The notes beneath the pieces were generated by a model. That model was given only the letters and a program-made list of their open reading frames with translations. It made no database searches and was not told where the DNA came from. Source: Pseudolysinimonas_A sp965653335 (GTDB lineage Bacteria; Actinomycetota; Actinomycetes; Actinomycetales; Microbacteriaceae). Taken from it: a stretch of DNA of 19,701 nucleotides. The stretch spans positions 1-19,701 of the forward strand of contig CBFGZU010000032.1 of assembly GCA_965653335.1 (NCBI GenBank). Reading direction: 5' to 3'. The translations under genes and the position numbers were made by a program. Shown piece after piece: positions 14,574 through 19,701 of the stretch (positions are counted from its first letter, which is position 1; each line of letters begins with the position of its first letter).

Positions 14574-14602
14574 AGACTAGTCCGAGCTGCCGTCGGGGTC
14601 AA
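14574..14602 (-). promoter_or_regulatory. Promoter of rplM-rpsI-glmM inside the end of truA
   Basis: On the minus strand TTGACC (14597-14602) and TAGTCT (14574-14579) are 17 bp apart. The -10 fits the actinobacterial TANNNT pattern and covers the truA stop codon. It would start transcription near 14567. Confidence 0.55.
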
Positions 14603-15464
14603 ACGGTCCCGCGGCATCCCGCCTCGCCCGGGTCTGTTCGGCGCGGGCGGCGAGCTCGTCGTCGGGTGGGTAGCTCACCTCGACGAGAGTGAGACCCTTC
14701 GCCGGGACGACGATGAACTCGCTCGTGCGCGCGGCCGCCTCCCGCAGTTCGGCAACCCGCCCCGAGGTGAGCTTCCCGTCGCCCGCCGCGAGGCACGCCC
14801 CCACGAGGGCGCGCACCATCGAGTGGCAGAACGCGTCGGCTCGTACGCGCGCGACGAGCACGCCGTCGTCATCTCGATCCCAGCTGAACTCCTGCAGAGT
14901 GCGAATCGTCGTCGCGCCCTCGCGGGGCCGGCAGAACGAGGCGAAGTCGTGCAGTCCGAGCAGGGTGCGCCCCGCGTCATCCATCGCGTTCCCGTCGAGG
15001 ACGGTCGGATGCCACAGCTCGTAGCCGCGCCTGCGGGGGTCGCGCAGGGCGGCGGCATCCGCGATGCGGTACTCGTAGCGGCGCCAGAGCGCGGCGAACC
15101 GGGCGTCGAATCCGGGCGGCGCGAATGTCGCCCGCAGCGCCTGCACGTCGCCCGCGGCTCCCGCGATGCCGTTGAGCCGTCTCACGAGCGCGTCGAGCCC
15201 GAGCGGGGCAGCTCCACCCCGGCGCGGCCGGTCGAGGTGCGCGACCTGGGCGTCGAGGAGGTCGAGGTGAGCGACCTGCCCGGTGGCGTGGACCCCCACG
15301 TCGGTGCGACCGGCGACGGTGAGCGTCGGAGCCGGCGCAGCCTTGCGGAAGATCGTCGCGAGGGCGGCTTCGAGTTCTCCCTGTACCGTGCGTAACCCCG
15401 GTTGCTTCGCCCACCCCGTGAATCCGCCGCCGTCGTAGGCGAGGTCGAGCCGGATTCGCGTCAC
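14577..15464 (-). CDS. truA: tRNA pseudouridine(38-40) synthase TruA
   Basis: 295 residues. Forms pseudouridine in the tRNA anticodon arm. The start region RIRLDLAYDGGGFTGWAKQP and the catalytic loop AGRTDVGVHATGQVAH with Asp55 are definitive. Further blocks are FDARFAALWRRYEYRI, and HDFASFCRPREG, with FCHSMVRALVGAC near the end. I chose the GTG at 15462-15464; another GTG six codons upstream is possible and neither has a clear ribosome site. There is a ten-residue insertion rich in Arg/Gly (DRPRRGGAAP) after the catalytic region, common in actinobacterial TruA. Confidence 0.95.
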   Translation of the reverse strand: MTRIRLDLAYDGGGFTGWAKQPGLRTVQGELEAALATIFRKAAPAPTLTVAGRTDVGVHATGQVAHLDLLDAQVAHLDRPRRGGAAPLGLDALVRRLNGIAGAAGDVQALRATFAPPGFDARFAALWRRYEYRIADAAALRDPRRRGYELWHPTVLDGNAMDDAGRTLLGLHDFASFCRPREGATTIRTLQEFSWDRDDDGVLVARVRADAFCHSMVRALVGACLAAGDGKLTSGRVAELREAAARTSEFIVVPAKGLTLVEVSYPPDDELAARAEQTRARRDAAGPFDPDGSSD

Positions 15465-15487
15465 CCGACGAGTCTGCCGCACCGGGC

Positions 15488-15516
15488 TACCCTGGGGAGG
15501 TCGGACCTACCCGACC
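15488..15516 (+). promoter_or_regulatory. Possible promoter and leader hairpin of the acyltransferase gene
   Basis: A TANNNT box TACCCT (15488-15493) lies in the gap after truA. It is followed at the expected start point by an inverted repeat GGTCGG/CCGACC (15499-15504, 15511-15516). The repeat could be an operator or a short 5' hairpin. The -35 is weak. No standard ribosome site stands next to the ATG at 15526. Confidence 0.35.
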
Positions 15517-15525
15517 ACCTCCAGC

Positions 15526-17409
15526 ATGAGTGCGACGACCCCGAGCCCTACCACCCCAGCCGGCACCTTCCACGTGCCGGGGCTTGATGGAATCCGGGCT
15601 CTCGCCGTCGCGACGGTGATCGTCTTCCACCTTCTCCCCGGAACCCTCGTCGGCGGTTACCTCGGCGTGGACATCTTCTTCGTCGTGAGCGGATTCCTCA
15701 TCACGACCCTTCTGCTGCGGGAACGGGGCGTCACGGGCCGCATCTCGTTGCGGCGGTTCTGGATTCGTCGCGCCCGCCGCCTGCTGCCGGCGCTCGGCGT
15801 GCTGCTGCTCGCCTGCTGCGCCGCGGCGCTGTTCGTCGGCGGAGACCTGCTCGTCGGGCTCGGCGGCCAGGTGCTCGCCGCCGTGACGTTCTCGAGCAAC
15901 TGGGTGTTTATCGCGCAAGGCGCCTCGTACTTCGACCAGACACTGCCCGAACTCTTCCGCAACCTGTGGTCACTCGCCGTCGAAGAGCAGTTCTACATCG
16001 TCTGGCCGCTCCTGCTGACCCTCGTCCTCGTGCGCATCCCGCGCTGGGCGCGGCTCGTCTCGATCGGAACCCTCGCCGTCGCCTCCGCCGTATGGATGGG
16101 TGCGACTTACTCTCCGGTCGACCCGACGCGCGTCTACTACGGAACCGACACGCATGCCTTCGGGCTCGCCGTCGGAGCGTTCCTCGCGGTCCTGCTGCTC
16201 GGGCGCGGAGTCGGCGGCGAAGCGGGTGGGATGACCTCGCGCCCCGTCCGTTGGGCGCTGGGGACCGGCGGGACGGTCGCGATCCTGATCCTCGCGGCGC
16301 TCTCGGTGGTCATGAGCGGCGACCTCGACGTCGTCTACCGCGGCGGGCTCGTCGTCGTCGCCCTCCTGAGCGCCGTCGCCATCGCCGCCCTCGTCGTTCC
16401 GGGCTCGCTCCTCGCGCGGGTGCTCGACGTCGCACCCGTCCGCTGGGTGGGCTTGCGCAGCTACGGCCTCTACCTCTGGCACTGGCCGGTGTTCGTGCTC
16501 GTCAGCGCCAGCTACCCCGCGGTGGCGCACGACGGGGTCGACGGTGTCGTCCGCGGCGCGATCGCCCTCGCGATCACAGTCGTCGCCGCCGCGCTCTCCT
16601 ACCGGTTCATCGAGCAGCCGATCCGGCGCCACGGGTTTCGAGCGACCGCTCGCGCCGTGCTCGACTCCGCGCCCCGCAGTCGCCGGGCGCTCGGCGCGGC
16701 GTTCGCGATGGTGTTCATGGCGGGCCTCGCCGCGACGAGCGTCGCCGCTCTCGTCGCCGATCCCGGTCGTGGCGAGGCGCAGGTGTACATCGAAGCCGGT
16801 CAGGAAGCGATCGACGACGCCGAGGACACCGCGCCCGTCCCCGCCGACGACGACGCCGCAGCCGCCGCGGACGCTGTCACGACCGGTGACGAGATCACCG
16901 CGATCGGCGACTCGGTGATGCTCGCCGCGGCACCGGCCCTGCAGGCGGAGTACCCGGGCATCGCGATCGACGCCTCCGTGTCACGCTCGATGTCCACCGC
17001 CCCGGAGATCCTGCAGTCCTACGCGTCGGCGGGCACGCTCCGCGACGTCGTTGTGATCGCCCTCGGCACCAACGGCCCCATCGACCGGAACACGCTCGAA
17101 GAAGTGCGCGGCATCATCGGCCCCGCTCGCGAGCTCGTCGTCGTCAACGCGCAAGCACCGCGCGGCTGGGTCCCAGGGGTCAACGCCGAGCTGTCGTCGT
17201 TCGCCCTCGTCTACCGCAACGTCGAACTGGCCAACTGGCACGACGCCATCCAGCCGTTCCTGCACGAGATGGCTCGCGACCAGGTGCATTTCGGGCCGAT
17301 CGGCGCGGGGATCTTCGCGGAAGCGGTGGGCGCCGCGATCGACCGCCTGGCGGCTCTTCCTCCGCTGCGCGACGAATCCGCCGACCTGTCACTGCCGACG
17401 CCGTTCTAG
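15526..17409 (+). CDS. OatA-like acyltransferase (acyltransferase-3 domain fused to SGNH hydrolase)
   Basis: 627 residues. The N-terminal membrane domain (about 15-370) is an acyltransferase-3 module with PGLDGIRALAVATVIVFHLL (His35) and GVDIFFVVSGFLIT, then FRNLWSLAVEEQFYIVWPLL and YGLYLWHWPVFVLV, ending FIEQPIRR. A final helix at about 390-410 leads to an acidic Ala/Asp linker. The extracellular SGNH domain has Ser463 in AIGDSVMLAAAP, Asn516 in ALGTNGPID, and the Asp585/His588 pair in DQVHFGPIGAGIFA, so all catalytic residues seem intact. Such proteins O-acetylate peptidoglycan or other envelope sugars; the acceptor here is unknown. It is divergent from truA and convergent with rplQ, interrupting a ribosomal gene neighbourhood. 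Confidence 0.92.
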   Translation: MSATTPSPTTPAGTFHVPGLDGIRALAVATVIVFHLLPGTLVGGYLGVDIFFVVSGFLITTLLLRERGVTGRISLRRFWIRRARRLLPALGVLLLACCAAALFVGGDLLVGLGGQVLAAVTFSSNWVFIAQGASYFDQTLPELFRNLWSLAVEEQFYIVWPLLLTLVLVRIPRWARLVSIGTLAVASAVWMGATYSPVDPTRVYYGTDTHAFGLAVGAFLAVLLLGRGVGGEAGGMTSRPVRWALGTGGTVAILILAALSVVMSGDLDVVYRGGLVVVALLSAVAIAALVVPGSLLARVLDVAPVRWVGLRSYGLYLWHWPVFVLVSASYPAVAHDGVDGVVRGAIALAITVVAAALSYRFIEQPIRRHGFRATARAVLDSAPRSRRALGAAFAMVFMAGLAATSVAALVADPGRGEAQVYIEAGQEAIDDAEDTAPVPADDDAAAAADAVTTGDEITAIGDSVMLAAAPALQAEYPGIAIDASVSRSMSTAPEILQSYASAGTLRDVVVIALGTNGPIDRNTLEEVRGIIGPARELVVVNAQAPRGWVPGVNAELSSFALVYRNVELANWHDAIQPFLHEMARDQVHFGPIGAGIFAEAVGAAIDRLAALPPLRDESADLSLPTPF

Positions 17410-17517
17410 CCCGCGTTCGCCCGGCGGTCGGGGGCGGAGACGCCGGACGGGCCCGCCGGGAGCGCGATCGCCGCTGGAGCGGAGATGCGAGCACCCGACG
17501 GGCCCGTCACGGGATTC
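17410..17517. terminator. Intergenic region with GC palindromes between convergent genes (probable bidirectional terminator)
   Basis: A perfect 12-bp palindrome GACGGGCCCGTC (17497-17508) lies ten bases after the rplQ stop. A related imperfect palindrome sharing GACGGGCCCG is at 17446-17455, 51 bp away. Both could fold into compact hairpins. The placement between two converging stop codons suggests transcription termination for both, but there is no U tract. No gene is visible here. Confidence 0.45.
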
Positions 17518-18099
17518 CTACTTGGCGTCGTCCTCGACGGGAGCCTCGGTCGCCTCGTCGGCGGGAGCCTCGACAGCCTCCGCTTCTTCGACCTCGGGCG
17601 CCTCGGCGGCGGTTTCCTCGACCGTCTCGGCGGCGGTCTCCTCAGCCGGAGTCTCCTCGGCAGCGGGCTTCGCAGCCTTGGCCGGCTTCTCGGCAGCGGC
17701 CTTGGCAGCCGCCGCCTTCTTCGCGGACGGCTTCTTCACGACCGGCTCGAGAACGAGCTCGATGACGGCCATCGGAGCGTTGTCGCCCTTGCGGTAGCCG
17801 GTCTTCGTGATGCGGGTGTAGCCGCCCTCACGATCTTCGACCTGCGGCGCGATCTCGGTGAAGAGCTTGTGCACGACCCCCTTGTCGGAGATGATCCCGA
17901 GCACTCGGCGCCGGGCGTGGAGGTCACCCCGCTTCGCGAAGGTGATGAGCCGCTCGGCGAGCGGACGCAGGCGCTTCGCCTTCGTCTCGGTCGTCTGGAT
18001 GCTCTCGTGCGTGAACAGCGCGGCGGCGAGGTTCGCGAGCAGCAGGCGCTCGTGAGCCGGGCCGCCTCCGAGGCGGGGACCCTTGGTGGGCTTAGGCAT
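17518..18099 (-). CDS. rplQ: Ribosomal protein L17 (bL17) with long acidic tail
   Basis: 193 residues. The L17 core (1 to about 120) starts MPKPTKGPRLGGGPAHERLL and includes LFTHESIQTTETKAKRLRPL and GYRKGDNAPMAVIEL. A bacterial L17 normally ends near here. About 73 further residues form first a Lys/Ala-rich part (KKPSAKKAAAAKAAAEKPAK) and then a Glu/Ala/Pro/Thr-rich acidic tail with no hydrophobic core. Such tails are seen in several actinobacteria. It follows rpoA by 48 bp; that gap holds a CTG triplet run and a GAGAGAGA ribosome site. Confidence 0.97.
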   Translation of the reverse strand: MPKPTKGPRLGGGPAHERLLLANLAAALFTHESIQTTETKAKRLRPLAERLITFAKRGDLHARRRVLGIISDKGVVHKLFTEIAPQVEDREGGYTRITKTGYRKGDNAPMAVIELVLEPVVKKPSAKKAAAAKAAAEKPAKAAKPAAEETPAEETAAETVEETAAEAPEVEEAEAVEAPADEATEAPVEDDAK

Positions 18100-18147
18100 G
18101 GTGTGTCTCTCTCGTGGTCTTCAGCAGCAGCAGCTCGGCCCGGGGGC

Positions 18148-19140
18148 TCAGCTCTGCTCCTCGTCGTCGTAGCCGCCGTAGAAGTGCGCGCCGTCGAAAC
18201 CGGGAACGCTGTCCTTGAGAGACAGCCCCATCTCGATGAGCTTGTCCCTCACCTCGTCGACCGATTTCTGGCCGAAGTTGCGGATGTTCATGAGCTGCGT
18301 CTCCGAGAGGGCGACGAGCTCGGCGACCGAGTTGATACCTTCGCGCTTGAGGCAGTTGTAGCTGCGCACGCTCAGGTCGAGATCCTCGATCGGCATGCTC
18401 AACTCGCTCGACAGCACGGCATCCACTGGAGCGGGCCCGATCTCGATGCCCTCGGCGGCGGAGTTCAGCTCGCGCGCGAGCCCGAACAGCTCGACGAGCG
18501 TGCGACCGGCCGATGCGATCGCGTCACGCGGGGTGATCGCGGGCTTCGTCTCGACATCCACGACCAGGCGGTCGAAGTCGGTGCGCTCTCCGGCACGCGT
18601 CGCCTCGACGCGGTAGGTGACTTTGAGCACGGGCGAGTAGATCGAGTCGATCGGTACCTGACCGGCCTCGCTGAACTCGCTGCGGTTCTGCGTCGCCGAC
18701 ACGTAGCCGCGACCGCGCTCGATGGTGAGCTCGAGCTCGAACTTCGCCTTGTCGTTGAGCGTCGCGATGACCAGCTCGGGGTTGTGGATCTCAACCCCGG
18801 TCGGTGCCGAGATGTCGGCGGCCGTCACCTGGCCCGCACCCTGCTTGCGCAGGTAGGCGGTGATCGGCTCGTCGTGCTCGCTCGAGACGACGAGGTTCTT
18901 GATGTTGAGGACGATCTCGACGACGTCTTCCTTCACACCCGCAATCGTCGAGAACTCGTGCTGGATTCCGTCGATGCGGATGCTGGTCACCGCCGCGCCC
19001 GGAATGGACGACAGCAGGGTGCGACGCAGCGAGTTGCCGAGGGTGTAGCCGAAACCGGGTTCCAGCGGCTCGATCACGAACTGCGAGCGGAACTCGGAGA
19101 GGTTCTCTTCGGACAGGGTGGGACGCTGTGCAATGAGCAC
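18148..19140 (-). CDS. rpoA: RNA polymerase alpha subunit
   Basis: 330 residues, the normal size. The N-terminal assembly domain has FVIEPLEPGFGYTLGNSLRR and LLSSIPGAAVTSIRIDG. The C-terminal DNA/activator-binding domain has LSVRSYNCLKREGINSVAEL and MNIRNFGQKSVDEVRDKL. The end is the short tail FYGGYDDEEQS. The start is a GTG at 19138-19140 preceded by AAAGGAAA. It is separated from rpsK by an 82-bp gap (19141-19222), in which I see no gene or clear promoter. Confidence 0.98.
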   Translation of the reverse strand: MLIAQRPTLSEENLSEFRSQFVIEPLEPGFGYTLGNSLRRTLLSSIPGAAVTSIRIDGIQHEFSTIAGVKEDVVEIVLNIKNLVVSSEHDEPITAYLRKQGAGQVTAADISAPTGVEIHNPELVIATLNDKAKFELELTIERGRGYVSATQNRSEFSEAGQVPIDSIYSPVLKVTYRVEATRAGERTDFDRLVVDVETKPAITPRDAIASAGRTLVELFGLARELNSAAEGIEIGPAPVDAVLSSELSMPIEDLDLSVRSYNCLKREGINSVAELVALSETQLMNIRNFGQKSVDEVRDKLIEMGLSLKDSVPGFDGAHFYGGYDDEEQS

Positions 19141-19222
19141 GAGTATTTCCTTTCAGCGAGGGCGTCCGCCATATGACGCCCACGTCAGGTACGGCGGGTG
19201 GCTGGGCCGCCGGTGTGTTCAG

Positions 19223-19701
19223 TTATGAAAATCCTTGAATCGGGGTGACGTCTCGCGCGTCTGACAGGGTGTCTCGACACGCGCGCCGGTAGGGCGCGCT
19301 ACTCGACCCGTCGCCGGCGTCTGACGCGCAGCGTCTCACGCGGCGGCGCTTCGGCGGGCGAACGCCGTTGTGCGCCTGGGGCGTGACGTCGTTGATCGTG
19401 CCGACCTCGAGGCCCGCAGCGGTGAGCGAGCGGATCGCGGTCTCGCGTCCCGAGCCAGGGCCCTTGACGAAGACATCCACCTTCTTCATGCCGTTCTCCT
19501 GCGCCTTACGCGCGGCGGCCTCGGCGGCCATCCCCGCGGCGTAGGGGGTCGACTTGCGCGAGCCCTTGAAGCCGACGTCGCCGCCGGAGGCCCAGGCGAT
19601 GACCGCACCGGACGGGTCGGTGATCGAGACGATCGTGTTGTTGAAGGTCGACTTGATGTGGGCCTGGCCCACGGCGATGTTCTTCTTTTCCTTGCGGCGC
19701 G
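19223..19701 (-). CDS. rpsK: Ribosomal protein S11 (uS11), 5' end cut by window, with abnormal C-terminal extension
   Basis: The gene enters from the right edge; the first visible residues are RRKEKKNIAVGQAHIKSTFN, so only about ten N-terminal residues are missing. The GTG at 19672 is internal, not a start. The S11 core is intact through GPGSGRETAIRSL, NDVTPQAHNG and PPKRRRV, which is where S11 normally stops (Val codon at 19337-19339). Here the frame continues for 37 codons (starting RRCASDAGDG and ending TPIQGFS) to a TAA at 19223-19225. The extension is encoded by a palindromic repeat element and its flanks. A stop-loss, a repeat insertion, or a sequencing indel in the Arg codon run are all possible. 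S11 identity is certain; the extension as real protein is uncertain. Confidence 0.92.
   Translation of the reverse strand, partial: RRKEKKNIAVGQAHIKSTFNNTIVSITDPSGAVIAWASGGDVGFKGSRKSTPYAAGMAAEAAARKAQENGMKKVDVFVKGPGSGRETAIRSLTAAGLEVGTINDVTPQAHNGVRPPKRRRVRRCASDAGDGSSSAPYRRACRDTLSDARDVTPIQGFS
19257..19325. repeat. Palindromic intergenic-type repeat with 9-bp direct repeats at the rpsK 3' end
   Basis: The 43-bp core (19267-19309) has a 7-bp stem GCGCGCC/GGCGCGC (19281-19287, 19293-19299) with a five-base loop. Outer pairing of GGGT/ACCC and CGA/TCG carries a bulge. On the minus strand it begins GGGTCGAGTAGCGCGC and ends GTGTCGAGACACCC, a style I recognise from dispersed intergenic palindromes of Microbacteriaceae-type genomes. 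GCGTCTGAC occurs on both sides (19257-19265 and 19317-19325) like a target duplication. Confidence 0.6.

Noticed and set aside
13737..15395. 552-codon plus-strand open frame across rplM and truA
   Set aside because: Antisense to rplM and truA and crossing their spacer; composition is that of a shadow frame.
17485..19176. 563-codon plus-strand open frame opposite rplQ and rpoA
   Set aside because: Its text is Leu/Arg/Gly/Asp-rich antisense of two certain genes, typical of high-GC shadow frames, with no family resemblance.
1..19701. tRNA genes, CRISPR arrays, transposases or integrases
   Set aside because: The gaps between genes are short and show no cloverleaf, no spaced repeat array and no recombinase-like frame.

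Overview
The window reads as a core chromosomal segment from a high-GC actinobacterium, most likely a member of the Microbacteriaceae or a close relative. The evidence is the very high GC content, frequent GTG starts, the order rpsK-rpoA-rplQ ... truA-rplM-rpsI-glmM, a lone CIRCE-controlled groES beside tsaD, and an F420-type (Ddn/DUF385) oxidoreductase. This taxonomic placement is inference from sequence style and gene order. I see 24 protein-coding genes, two of them cut by the window edges. I found no tRNA or rRNA gene, no transposase and no CRISPR array.

Left part (1-3129): the N-terminus of a substrate-binding lipoprotein, a RarD-type transporter, and groES with its own terminator, promoter and two CIRCE (HrcA) operators. 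Diverging from groES is a THUMP-like methyltransferase gene. A spaced inverted repeat lies between the two.

Centre left (3141-9959, all minus strand): a tightly packed run glmS-acpS-alr-tsaE-tsaB-rimI-tsaD-DUF4190-DUF4190. Most junctions are 4-bp ATGA overlaps or gaps of a few bases. The run joins cell-envelope precursor synthesis (GlmS, Alr), acyl-carrier activation (AcpS), the t6A tRNA-modification proteins TsaB/TsaD/TsaE, and RimI. The two DUF4190 genes are a tandem duplication, and the spacer between them still carries a decayed copy of the tsaD tail. A promoter in the 30-bp gap between the divergent glmS and coaA starts could drive the whole run, possibly as a leaderless transcript.

Centre (9990-13479): coaA, a GAAA-loop terminator shared with a convergent Ddn-family gene, a small two-helix membrane protein with a leaderless-type promoter, and glmM. 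GlmM and GlmS act in the same UDP-GlcNAc pathway.

Right part (13499-19701): rplM-rpsI-glmM, with a likely promoter inside the end of truA and a leader of about 117 nt containing hairpins. Next come truA, a divergent OatA-like acyltransferase-SGNH gene placed inside the ribosomal neighbourhood, then rplQ, rpoA and a 5'-partial rpsK. The most unusual feature is at the end of rpsK. The normal S11 ending is followed by 37 extra codons that run through a 43-bp palindromic element flanked by 9-bp direct repeats.

I did not find a clearly new multi-gene system. The novelty here lies in small elements and local gene rearrangements.
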